A DNA stretch of 64,000 nt, taken from contig JAUNNJ010000004.1 of the NCBI GenBank assembly GCA_030531495.1, positions 1 to 64,000 of the forward strand, in the 5' to 3' direction. The position numbers and the translations under genes were made by a program. The stretch comes from Bacteroidales bacterium. Lineage in GTDB: Bacteria > Bacteroidota > Bacteroidia > Bacteroidales > Muribaculaceae. Positions 8,726 to 16,162 of the stretch are shown here, piece after piece (within the stretch, counting starts at the first letter, position 1; every line of letters begins with the position of its first letter). A model generated the notes under the pieces. The model had not been told where the DNA came from. It saw nothing but the letters and a program-made list of their open reading frames with translations, and did no database searches.

Positions 8726-9243
8726 AACAAATAAAATTTAGACCCCGCACTCGTTAATCCCTTTTAGGCATTGCCTACGCTTTTCGAATTGCCTATCTTC
8801 GCACAGAGTTCTTTGGCATATTGAATATTTCACATGGGGTGTCTCAATGGGTGTTTCACTCTGAATCACATTGTTAATGGCGTTTTTCAGTTTTTGTCGC
8901 AACAAGTATATAAACTGCAAAATCTCAATCTCACGACACGTATTCGCTTACAGTTTTCAATAGAAATTTTAACCACCTGACCACTCCACCATCCTCTCTC
9001 TCAGTAAAATACATACCCATTCCACTGTCAAAATGGTACTGAAAAGGTGTTTCGGGTGTTTCGGGTGCTTCAGCTGTTTCGTCTCCATTTTTGTTTTTCT
9101 TTTGGCAGGAATGAGCCCACGAATAAGCGTGTCCGATTTCCCGTTTTGATACAACCAACTCTCATTGTTCGATATATCATGGGTAAAATAAAGCTGCAAA
9201 CAACCTTGATTGTTTGCAGCCTATAGCCCAAAGTATAAGTTTT
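8726..9243. other. Gene-free stretch, possibly degenerate coding DNA
   Basis: No convincing gene is present in these roughly 520 bases. Short minus-strand frames exist (8738-8920; 8931-9158; 8969-9199), two of them overlapping in different frames. None has a clear promoter, a known motif or normal length. The 8931-9158 frame, containing HFDSGMGMYFTERE, looks the most protein-like and could be the relic of a longer gene broken by frameshifts. The location beside a duplicated tRNA end fits a scar of a lost mobile element, but no integrase or transposase fragment is recognisable. Confidence 0.4.
9046..9081. repeat. Four 9-base tandem repeats
   Basis: GGTGTTTCG occurs twice exactly (9046-9054, 9055-9063), followed by the variants GGTGCTTCA and GCTGTTTCG. 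On the minus strand in one frame it would encode the Glu-Thr-Pro-like repeat AEAPETPETP. The array is short and may simply be replication slippage. Confidence 0.7.
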
Positions 9244-9840
9244 TTATTTTACAACTTGTCCTTGTAGATTGTATTTTTCGCCGTTTCTTTCTATCACGAG
9301 CTGTCCGTTCACAATCTTCTTGATAGCTTTAGCTGAAGTCGTAGGGCCGGCCACTACAGTCTTTACTCCTGTTGGCTCGAAAATTCCTTGACCGAATGCT
9401 CCTTGCAGGTAGAGGTCGTCGTTAGTCAGCGTGCAAGCGCCTCTTTTCGGAGGAATATACATGCGCCATGGTGTGCCTGCCGACATTCTTGGACCATTGA
9501 TGAAGAAGAAGGCATAATAGTTCTTTGAGGCTAAATCTCCGCCCACAAAAAACTTGTTGTTTTTAATTTGTCCGAAATAAGAGTATGGGTCTTCGTCATC
9601 TCCCCAGTGGCATGTGCTCTCCAAAGAATATTGCTGATCTTCTGTCCATGTGTCGCCTGCTAATCCGTCAAAAGCTATGAATTGGTCAATACCTTTTTTG
9701 AGTGTGGGAATATCAATGTTGGTGGCAACATAATATCCCGCATACCATCCGTTCAACTCTGCTGGTACGGTAATCTCTTGTGCCGAGGTGCTGACACTCA
9801 TTGCCACAAGGGCAAGCATAGAAAGTAGAAATTTCTTCAT
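9244..9840 (-). CDS. Secreted protein with Bacteroidales-type C-terminal tail
   Basis: A 198-aa protein with a signal peptide (residues 1-20, ending SAQ). The mature part is rich in aromatic residues and Gly (ELNGWYAGYYVATN, YYAFFFINGP), suggesting a beta-rich extracytoplasmic domain I do not recognise. The last 25 residues (IKKIVNGQLVIERNGEKYNLQ) resemble the short tail that ends many Prevotella and Muribaculaceae surface proteins. That tail looks like a shortened type IX secretion sorting domain, though sorting cannot be shown here. A -7 box (TAACTTTG) lies about 110 bases upstream. Isolated gene; function unknown. Confidence 0.7.
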   Translation of the reverse strand: MKKFLLSMLALVAMSVSTSAQEITVPAELNGWYAGYYVATNIDIPTLKKGIDQFIAFDGLAGDTWTEDQQYSLESTCHWGDDEDPYSYFGQIKNNKFFVGGDLASKNYYAFFFINGPRMSAGTPWRMYIPPKRGACTLTNDDLYLQGAFGQGIFEPTGVKTVVAGPTTSAKAIKKIVNGQLVIERNGEKYNLQGQVVK

Positions 9841-9950
9841 TGTTTTAAGTAATTAGTAATTTGTAAAAACATTTAATTTTTTGCCTAAAAAATGAGTGAA
9901 TCTTATAGGCTATATATAAGGAAACAAGCCGTTTTCTCCTTATTGTATTT

Positions 9951-9958
9951 CAAAGTTA
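9951..9958 (-). promoter_or_regulatory. -7 box TAACTTTG for the 9244-9840 gene
   Basis: The minus strand reads TAACTTTG, an exact TAnnTTTG match, 110 bases upstream of the ATG at 9840. No clear TTTG is found at the right spacing, so the promoter is only partly supported. Confidence 0.4.
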
Positions 9959-10031
9959 CATAAAATTTTTCAATTGCCTATTGCTTTTATCGTTTTTAAC
10001 TTAAGGATGTAATGATTTCGTAAATTTTATG

Positions 10032-10039
10032 TACATTTG
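10032..10039 (+). promoter_or_regulatory. -7 box TACATTTG for the 10084 gene
   Basis: TACATTTG is an exact match to TAnnTTTG and lies 44 bases before the ATG at 10084. The -33 position is not a clean TTTG. The box supports 10084 as the start over an upstream TTG at 10057. Confidence 0.45.
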
Positions 10040-10083
10040 TAGTGTAAGTTCATAATTTGATTTTAACTAATAATTTTCATGAT

Positions 10084-10758
10084 ATGCAATGTATTAAATG
10101 CGGTACGCAACTTCCAATAGATGCATTATTTTGCCCCAAATGTGGTTCGGCAATTAACAGCAACGATTCCAGTAATGCCATTGACCCTCTGACCTATAGA
10201 GGCTACTCGCAGAAATTGGAGTCTCCAGAGATGAAAAAGTATCTTGCAATGCAGAGGCGATGGAGAAACATAGCTTTGGCGGTAGTGGTTATGGCCCCGA
10301 TTATCGGTTTCTGCATTTATGCGCACGTTTCCAACAGTATAACAATGAGTGAGGCATTGACTTACGGGCCTATACTTTCGCTCATTATGTTCATCTTTGG
10401 CATTTTCCCGACAGTGAAGCAAAAGATGCAGAAGTCGTATATCGGAACGGTGACAGACCTGCGATATAAAACGAAGACGTCAACCGACGACGATGGCATC
10501 ACGAGCACTACTACAACCTATTACATTGTCACACGTGATCAACACGGTAAGAAGCACACCCACAAAAGCACTGGTTATGGGGCGGCTTACAGTTATCTGA
10601 AAATAGGCGATGAAATTCGCTATCTTCCACAGTTTCCCATTCCATTTGAGAAGCGCCTTTCTTCTGCCGATACGCATGTGTGCTGTGTGTTCTGTGGCAG
10701 TGAGGTAAGCCTTGACACCGATACTTGCCCAAGATGCAAGGCTCCGATTCTGAATTGA
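10084..10758 (+). CDS. Membrane protein with zinc ribbons at both ends
   Basis: A 224-aa protein read from the ATG at 10084. The N-terminus has CIKCG and CPKCG (residues 3-21), a zinc ribbon. Two membrane segments follow (about 62-82 and 91-109). The C-terminal half contains a beta-rich segment (YIGTVTDLRYKTKTS, TTYYIVTRD) resembling DUF3592-like domains, and a second ribbon CCVFCG...CPRCK in the last 30 residues. Two terminal ribbons on one small membrane protein are unusual. It stands alone between two promoters. The role is unknown; zinc-ribbon membrane proteins often act as adaptors. Confidence 0.7.
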   Translation: MQCIKCGTQLPIDALFCPKCGSAINSNDSSNAIDPLTYRGYSQKLESPEMKKYLAMQRRWRNIALAVVVMAPIIGFCIYAHVSNSITMSEALTYGPILSLIMFIFGIFPTVKQKMQKSYIGTVTDLRYKTKTSTDDDGITSTTTTYYIVTRDQHGKKHTHKSTGYGAAYSYLKIGDEIRYLPQFPIPFEKRLSSADTHVCCVFCGSEVSLDTDTCPRCKAPILN

Positions 10759-10811
10759 TGTGTGTTAGGAAATAGGCGGGCTATTATGCCTGTGGTCTTG
10801 AGGATTTTTAC

Positions 10812-10819
10812 TAAATTTG
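10812..10819 (+). promoter_or_regulatory. -7 box TAAATTTG very close to the 10824 start
   Basis: TAAATTTG matches TAnnTTTG exactly and ends only four bases before the ATG at 10824. If used, the transcript would begin at or next to the start codon and be almost leaderless. No clean TTTG lies at the -33 spacing. Confidence 0.45.
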
Positions 10820-10823
10820 TGGT

Positions 10824-11531
10824 ATGAAACGATTTCTGTCAGCAGCATTGCTGCTTATTATATCATTAGTTTCTGCTCAATACACTAATGCTGAAGAGCA
10901 GGAATACATTCAAGTTGACTGGTATCCACTGCTCACCGATAGTGTGGGTTGGAACATCACCAGTGGTGGGCTTGCTTTTGGATTTGTCGATGGCATATCG
11001 TCGGAGGCTGATGTGAAGATGGGCAAGTCGTTTGAAATCTCTTGGTTGAATGTGATTGGTGCAAAATACAACACTGGTCATGGCCAGCGTATCAGCGTTG
11101 GTTTGGGCTTGGACTGGAAAAACTACAAGTTGGGCTCTGCTGAGCGTTTCTCTGTTGATGAGTCGGGTGTTAAGGTGCTTCCGTACCCAGCAGGTGCAAC
11201 TCCCCGCAAATCGCGTCTTAAAGTGTTTGCATTGGAATTGCCAGTTATAATTCGTCAACGCATCGGCCGATATGTGGATGTGTTCGCGGGCGAAATCACA
11301 AATTTCAATGTGCATTCAAGCGTGGTTACTGTATACGATTCACCTGAAGGTAAAGTGGAAGAATCCACGAGCAAGGGCATTCATCAGTCGCCAGTCACAT
11401 TTGATGTGATTGCCGGTGTTAATTACCGAAAAATTGGTGCTTATGTGCGCTACAGTCCATGCCGTGTGATTAAAGATGGCTATGGTCCTAAAATCAATAC
11501 CCTTTCTGTAGGGCTTGTGTTGGGATTGTAA
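10824..11531 (+). CDS. Outer-membrane beta-barrel-like protein
   Basis: A 235-aa exported protein with a signal peptide (1-23, cleavage near TNA-EE). The mature chain alternates hydrophobic and polar residues in strands ending with Gly and aromatics, as in GQRISVGLGLDWKNYKLG, KIGAYVRYSPCRV and a C-terminal INTLSVGLVLGL. This fits a small eight- to ten-stranded barrel of the PorT-like or porin-family type. No specific family signature is visible. It is followed 86 bases later by a thioredoxin-fold lipoprotein with its own promoter. Confidence 0.65.
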   Translation: MKRFLSAALLLIISLVSAQYTNAEEQEYIQVDWYPLLTDSVGWNITSGGLAFGFVDGISSEADVKMGKSFEISWLNVIGAKYNTGHGQRISVGLGLDWKNYKLGSAERFSVDESGVKVLPYPAGATPRKSRLKVFALELPVIIRQRIGRYVDVFAGEITNFNVHSSVVTVYDSPEGKVEESTSKGIHQSPVTFDVIAGVNYRKIGAYVRYSPCRVIKDGYGPKINTLSVGLVLGL

Positions 11532-11551
11532 GTCAATTTATAGCCTTTTCA

Positions 11552-11583
11552 TTTGGTTATTCGCTCTAATTCCCGTAACTTCG
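11552..11583 (+). promoter_or_regulatory. Promoter (TTTG-N20-TAACTTCG)
   Basis: TTTG at 11552-11555 and TAACTTCG at 11576-11583 are 20 bases apart; the -7 box matches seven of eight positions. Transcription would begin about 30 bases before the ATG at 11618. Confidence 0.55.
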
Positions 11584-11617
11584 CACATTATTTTTTAGAA
11601 CATTCAAATTTTATATA

Positions 11618-12715
11618 ATGAAGAAAATTTTATTCCTTTCGTTCGCTGCGATGGCATTGTTATGTGCATGCACTGGCGGCAACAAATTTAAAGTATCCGG
11701 TAATGTGGAAGGCGCAGCCGACACTACCAACCTTTATCTTGAAGTGGCTAATAACGGCAGTTGGTTTATTCTCGACTCAGCAACTACAAGCGGCGGTTCA
11801 TACAGTATTTCTTACGATGCACCTGAATTCCCTAATATTTATCGTTTGCGTTGTGCCGACAAGTCGGTTTATTTCACAGTCGACAGCATTGAAAGCCTTA
11901 CAATCGACTCAAAATTGAAGACATTTGATGTCGACTTCAATATTGATGGCACTGAACACGCCAAGCAAATCAACAAGATTGAAAAGGATGCAATCACTTA
12001 TGCGAAGGAAGGTACTCCTGCAGCAAAGATTGAGGCATGGAAGAAAGAGCTTGTTAAGCAGATTCTTGCCGACGAAAATGGCTCGGGCATCGTGGCTTAC
12101 TTCATTATCAACAAGTATATCAATGGTCACCCTCTTTTCGACCCGATGAACGATTACGACATGAAGATTATTGGTGCAGTGGCTAATGCCTTCAATTCTT
12201 ACCGAAAAGATGACCCACGCACTCAATATCTCGTGAATATGACTCTCGAGGCTCAAAAGCGTAGACGTGCAGCTGCTGGTATCTCTGGTGGCTCTCCTGT
12301 TGAGGCAGAGGTGGTTAAGTTATTTGATGTTACATTGCAAGACTGCAACGGTGTTCAGCAATCGCTTGCGAAGGAAGCACAGAAAGGCCGTGTGATTTTG
12401 CTCAACTTCACAATGTACGACCAATCATTCTCTCCTGCATTCAACAAAGTGCTCAACGACATTTACAGCCAATACAAAGACCGTGTGACTATCTTCCAGG
12501 TTGGTCTTGACCAAAGCCTTGGTGCATGGCGCGATGCAGCTAAAAACCTTCCTTGGATTGCTGTTTACGACCCTGCAGGTGAAAATTCAAAGAGCGTTCA
12601 GCAATATCAGGTCTACAGTATTCCTACCACTTTCATCATCGATAAGAATGGTGAAATTCAGGAACGCATTGAAGATCCTCTCGCATTGAAGAATGCTCTT
12701 CAGAAATATCTCTAA
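11618..12715 (+). CDS. DUF4369/thioredoxin-fold lipoprotein lacking CxxC
   Basis: A 365-aa lipoprotein. The lipobox LLCAC puts the acylated Cys at residue 16 or 18. Residues 22-100 match the DUF4369 pattern (FKVSGNVEGA, FILDSATTSGGSYSI). A helical linker is followed by a thioredoxin/AhpC-TSA-like domain from about 235 (LFDVTLQDCNGVQQSL, VILLNFTMYDQSFSPAF, YSIPTTFIIDKNGEI). Where active relatives have CxxC this protein reads MYDQSF, so it cannot do normal thiol-disulfide exchange; the cis-Pro strand SIPTTF is kept. It may be a binding or chaperone-like derivative. A terminator follows directly. Confidence 0.8.
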   Translation: MKKILFLSFAAMALLCACTGGNKFKVSGNVEGAADTTNLYLEVANNGSWFILDSATTSGGSYSISYDAPEFPNIYRLRCADKSVYFTVDSIESLTIDSKLKTFDVDFNIDGTEHAKQINKIEKDAITYAKEGTPAAKIEAWKKELVKQILADENGSGIVAYFIINKYINGHPLFDPMNDYDMKIIGAVANAFNSYRKDDPRTQYLVNMTLEAQKRRRAAAGISGGSPVEAEVVKLFDVTLQDCNGVQQSLAKEAQKGRVILLNFTMYDQSFSPAFNKVLNDIYSQYKDRVTIFQVGLDQSLGAWRDAAKNLPWIAVYDPAGENSKSVQQYQVYSIPTTFIIDKNGEIQERIEDPLALKNALQKYL

Positions 12716-12732
12716 GAAAAAGAAATAATGTG

Positions 12733-12764
12733 CATCGGGTTTTACTTCACTGTAAGGCCCGATG
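12733..12764 (+). terminator. Terminator after the thioredoxin-fold lipoprotein gene
   Basis: CATCGGG (12733-12739) pairs with CCCGATG (12758-12764), and inside it TTTAC pairs with GTAAG. The following bases are moderately T-rich (TGTTGTTT). The hairpin covers an ATG at 12762, which argues against that codon as the start of the next gene. Confidence 0.6.
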
Positions 12765-12791
12765 TGTTGTTTAAAATCACATGACGTGAAT

Positions 12792-13727
12792 ATGAAAAGA
12801 TATTATTTGGTTTTATTCGTTTGGTTGCTGATTTTTGGCAATTTTCAGGTGCAAGCTCAGAATTTTGGCCTGACTGTAAAAACCGACTATTCGCTTGCAT
12901 GCAATTGGTATCAGAATCATCAGACTATCGACAACGAAAAGGTGGATGTGTTCTATGTACTTTCCACATGGCAATCAGATTGGACCGACAGCAAGGGCGC
13001 GGTTCATCATTATGCGCAGGTGAATAGTGATTGGAACAAAAAAGAAACCAGAGAATATGCATTCGCCAATGCCATGTTTGCCGATTCTGCGAACTTTTTT
13101 GCCCCTTACTATCAGCACATGACGCTTCAATGCTGGGCTCATCAAGACTCTGTGGATACTTATTTGCCAGCCGCAATGGATGAGGTGAAGCGCGCTTTTG
13201 ATTATTATATGAAACACTTGAATGGCGGCCGCAAGTTCATTCTTGCTGGCTACAGTCAAGGAGGCTGTGGCGTAGTGAATTTATTGAAGCACATGGACGA
13301 CGCTGCATTTAGCAGAATGATTGCTGCGTATGTGGTGGGATTCAAGGTGTCAAAAGAAGATTTGAAGCAGTCGAAACACTTTGTCGCTGCAAAAGGAGAA
13401 GCCGACCAAGGTGTGACTGTTGTTTTCAATTCTGTCACGCAACCCGAGAGCATCAATCAAGTTATTAGTGGTGAAAATCAATTTTGCATCAACCCTGTGT
13501 CATGGTCGGTAGATGCCAAAGAGACGACATTGTCCGACACGATGACGGTGGCTTTAATGCCTGCTTATAATGTGCTGAAGGTGAAAGGTATCGATGAGGA
13601 TAAATATTTTGTTCCCGCAGTATCATATCTATTTCCTAAGGGTAATTTGCACTTGAAAGAGATGGATTTGTACAGAAACGTGGTAAATCAGAATGTGAAA
13701 AAGCGTATCAAAGCCAGTAAGCAATAA
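12792..13727 (+). CDS. DUF3089-type secreted alpha/beta hydrolase
   Basis: A 311-aa exported protein. The start at 12792 gives a clean signal peptide (MKRYYLVLFVWLLIFG, cleavage near VQAQ); an upstream ATG at 12762 lies in a terminator hairpin. The region VDVFYVLSTWQSDW near residue 51 and the nucleophile elbow AGYSQGG (Ser 155) match the DUF3089 branch of alpha/beta hydrolases. The substrate is unknown; an extracytoplasmic esterase- or lipase-like role is a family-based guess. It converges with the glycosyltransferase gene, with only 10 bases between the two stop codons. Confidence 0.75.
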   Translation: MKRYYLVLFVWLLIFGNFQVQAQNFGLTVKTDYSLACNWYQNHQTIDNEKVDVFYVLSTWQSDWTDSKGAVHHYAQVNSDWNKKETREYAFANAMFADSANFFAPYYQHMTLQCWAHQDSVDTYLPAAMDEVKRAFDYYMKHLNGGRKFILAGYSQGGCGVVNLLKHMDDAAFSRMIAAYVVGFKVSKEDLKQSKHFVAAKGEADQGVTVVFNSVTQPESINQVISGENQFCINPVSWSVDAKETTLSDTMTVALMPAYNVLKVKGIDEDKYFVPAVSYLFPKGNLHLKEMDLYRNVVNQNVKKRIKASKQ

Positions 13728-13737
13728 GGAATTTACT

Positions 13738-14850
13738 CTATAGCGATTCCCAGAATTTAAGATAGCGGTCGGCCACAATGCCAGCCGCATTGTGTTTCTC
13801 TACGAATGCTCTGCTGCATTTGCTCATTTCTGGCAATTTGGCTTTATTTTCTATTATCCATCGTAGTTTATCCTCGATATCGCCTTCGGGAGTGGGGCAT
13901 ACATTCACGATAGGATGATTATCGGCTTCACCTATCAAATCATAGTATTCAGGTTCAGCACCTGAAACAGCTACCATGCCCTGTGCCATGGCCAGGAGAG
14001 CATTTGTGGCAGGAGTGTAGGAATAGAGTTGGTCGAGCAACACGTGGCTGCGGTTCATTCGCTGTATGTATTCAGCATAGGGAAGATTTTCTACACGCTC
14101 AATTTCGCATAAATCCGGCATTTGCTCGTGTACATTTTCAAGCGCTTTCAGCATACGGTCGGTGCCTTTTATCACAGTGCGGTCGCGCTGAATGCCAATG
14201 AAGAATCTCACCTTTTTCGGCTCCTCTTCTATAAAGTGGGGGTGAAGTGCATCCACATCGATTGGAATGCCAGCATGCACCACTTTGTCGCCCATAATCG
14301 GGGCATAGGCAGCATAGTATTCCCACAGGCAAGCCACCACGCCGTCGATGTTCGCCAGCACATGGTCGCTATATGCTTTCATAAAATCGGCTTTCCAGTT
14401 GTCTTGAAGCTGTGCTTTGTATTCATTTGAACCAACATACGGAGAAAGCTCGTCGCCAATCATGTAGTCGCTATACCTATAGGTGTGGCCATCGAAGCAG
14501 GCGTTGTAGTACACATAGTCGGTGCCAAGAGCCGAAAGCACGATTTTACCATTGTGCTTTTTGAGATAATCGAAGATATGCTGGAGTCGCCAGGGTTTGA
14601 GTTGGAAGAAAATAGGGCTTGCCAATTCCACCACATCAAAACCCCGCATTCTGTGCAGGTTGGTCAACAGTTTTGCCACATATCCGATGGCGCCAATTTT
14701 TCCGGGAGAGCGTCGCAAATCAATATCTCGTCCAGTGTTCATCCAGCCAGAGCCGCCAGATGCCACCACTGCATGATGTCCCATCTCGCGCAGTTTTTGC
14801 GCCAGACAGTAGTGCATATTGCTCGCATCGCCTGCAAATAATACTTTCAT
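13738..14850 (-). CDS. Glycosyltransferase (GT4-like)
   Basis: A 370-aa cytoplasmic GT-B type enzyme read from the ATG at 14850 (MKVLFAGDASNM). An in-frame ATG at 14868 lies upstream of the predicted transcription start and is rejected. The N-terminal Rossmann-like half binds the acceptor (GHHAVVASGGSGW). The C-terminal half has VRFFIGIQRDRTVIKGTDRML near 220 and the late motif GAEPEYYDLIGE, equivalent to the conserved E-x7-E region, for the nucleotide sugar. It may serve surface polysaccharide synthesis, though no other such genes adjoin it. Donor and acceptor are unknown. Confidence 0.75.
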   Translation of the reverse strand: MKVLFAGDASNMHYCLAQKLREMGHHAVVASGGSGWMNTGRDIDLRRSPGKIGAIGYVAKLLTNLHRMRGFDVVELASPIFFQLKPWRLQHIFDYLKKHNGKIVLSALGTDYVYYNACFDGHTYRYSDYMIGDELSPYVGSNEYKAQLQDNWKADFMKAYSDHVLANIDGVVACLWEYYAAYAPIMGDKVVHAGIPIDVDALHPHFIEEEPKKVRFFIGIQRDRTVIKGTDRMLKALENVHEQMPDLCEIERVENLPYAEYIQRMNRSHVLLDQLYSYTPATNALLAMAQGMVAVSGAEPEYYDLIGEADNHPIVNVCPTPEGDIEDKLRWIIENKAKLPEMSKCSRAFVEKHNAAGIVADRYLKFWESL

Positions 14851-14855
14851 CACTT

Positions 14856-14886
14856 CAAAGGTAGCCATATTTTGTGATTTTTCAAA
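14856..14886 (-). promoter_or_regulatory. Promoter of the glycosyltransferase (TTTG-N19-TACCTTTG)
   Basis: On the minus strand TTTG (14886-14883), 19 bases, and TACCTTTG (14863-14856) give a perfect consensus. The box ends five bases before the ATG at 14850, so the mRNA should begin at or within a few bases of the start codon. This decides the start codon of the gene. Confidence 0.75.
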
Positions 14887-14966
14887 AAATGATATCTATG
14901 TCAAGGTCTGATACGGGATAAATATTCTAAAAATCGAAAGTAATAAAGAATGAATTTACTACAAGT

Positions 14967-15049
14967 ATTGCGATACTCAAAAAGAAATACTAACTTTGCG
15001 ACACTTTTTAATAATTGATGCAGACGGTGCATCGTAAAAATCGATTTTT
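14967..15049 (+). promoter_or_regulatory. asd promoter and structured leader
   Basis: ATTG at 14967-14970, a 20-base spacer and TAACTTTG at 14991-14998 form a good promoter. The leader of about 50 bases contains a hairpin, GATGCA (15017-15022) with TGCATC (15028-15033), then the palindrome AAAAATCGATTTTT (15036-15049). No known riboswitch pattern is recognised. Confidence 0.6.
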
Positions 15050-15055
15050 GGACAA

Positions 15056-16072
15056 ATGAAAGTTGCTATTGTTGGCGCCAGTGGCGCGGTAGGACAGGAA
15101 TTTATGAAGGTGCTCGATGAGCAAAACTTCCCAATTGATGAACTCGTGCTTTTCGGTTCGGAACGCAGCGCGGGTCGTATTTTTACTTTTCGTGGCAAAG
15201 ACCATGTGGTTCAGTTGCTGCAACACAATGATGACTTTAAGGATATTGATGTAGCATTTGTATCGGCTGGTGCTGGTACAGCAAAGGAGTATGCTCCTAC
15301 CATCACCAAATATGGCGCTATTATGATTGACAATTCAAGCGCTTTCCGTCTGGATGACGATGTCCCCTTGGTGGTGCCAGAAGTGAATGCAGAAGATGCA
15401 CTCAATACCCCTCGCAATATTATTGCAAACCCCAACTGTACAACTATCTTGATGGTAGTGGCCCTGAAGCCTCTCGATAAAATATCACATATCAAAAATG
15501 TGCAAGTTTCAACTTATCAGGCAGCCAGCGGTGCTGGACTTGAGGCAATGGATGAATTGGCTCTACAGTTTGCAGAAATTGCTACAAATAAAGACTCTGT
15601 GACTGTTCGTCATTTCCAGCATCAGTTGGCCTATAATGTGATTCCACATATCGATATGTTTATGGACAATGGCTACACTCGTGAAGAAACAAAGATGTAT
15701 AACGAAACACGCAAGATTATGCACTCAGATATTCGTGTGAGTGCCACTTGTGTGCGTGTGCCGGTGATTCGTGCCCATAGCGAGGCTGTGTGGATTGAAA
15801 CCGAACGTCCAATCACTCCCGATGAGGCTCGTAGGGCACTGATGGGAGCACCAGGTGTGGTGGTTGTCGACAATCCTTCATGCAACGAATATCCAATGCC
15901 ACTGTTTGTGAATCGTCGCGACCCTGTGTATGTGGGGCGTATTCGCGAAGACTACAGTAGCGACAACGGTCTCACTTTTTGGGTAGTGGGCGATCAAATC
16001 AAGAAAGGTGCTGCGCTCAATGCTGTGCAAATTGGTCAATACCTTTATCAAAAAGGCGTATTCAACAAATAA
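15056..16072 (+). CDS. asd: Aspartate-semialdehyde dehydrogenase
   Basis: A 338-aa NADPH-dependent enzyme that reduces aspartyl phosphate to aspartate semialdehyde, the branch point to diaminopimelate, lysine, threonine and methionine. The nucleotide-binding loop [11 protein letters not shown] is at residues 6-16. The active-site region IANPNCTTI (near 121-129) holds the catalytic Cys, and the later region [16 protein letters not shown] contains the conserved catalytic His. Length is normal. The gene has its own promoter and a strong terminator, so it is probably monocistronic. Cytoplasmic. Confidence 0.96.
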   Translation: MKVAIVGASGAVGQEFMKVLDEQNFPIDELVLFGSERSAGRIFTFRGKDHVVQLLQHNDDFKDIDVAFVSAGAGTAKEYAPTITKYGAIMIDNSSAFRLDDDVPLVVPEVNAEDALNTPRNIIANPNCTTILMVVALKPLDKISHIKNVQVSTYQAASGAGLEAMDELALQFAEIATNKDSVTVRHFQHQLAYNVIPHIDMFMDNGYTREETKMYNETRKIMHSDIRVSATCVRVPVIRAHSEAVWIETERPITPDEARRALMGAPGVVVVDNPSCNEYPMPLFVNRRDPVYVGRIREDYSSDNGLTFWVVGDQIKKGAALNAVQIGQYLYQKGVFNK

Positions 16073-16098
16073 TACATAAGAAACTGCTAACCAAAAAA

Positions 16099-16131
16099 GA
16101 AAAGCGCTACACTCCTCGTGCAGCGCTTTTC
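16099..16131. terminator. Bidirectional terminator between asd and the WG-repeat gene
   Basis: GAAAAGCGCT (16099-16108) and AGCGCTTTTC (16122-16131) form a 10-bp stem. T-rich sequence follows on both strands when read outward, matching the convergent genes on either side. Confidence 0.75.
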
Positions 16132-16162
16132 TGATTTATTGAATTTAGGATTTTTTTTTCTT

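Noticed and set aside
14967..15055. Lysine riboswitch before asd
   Set aside because: The leader is only about 50 bases, far too short for the known lysine riboswitch.
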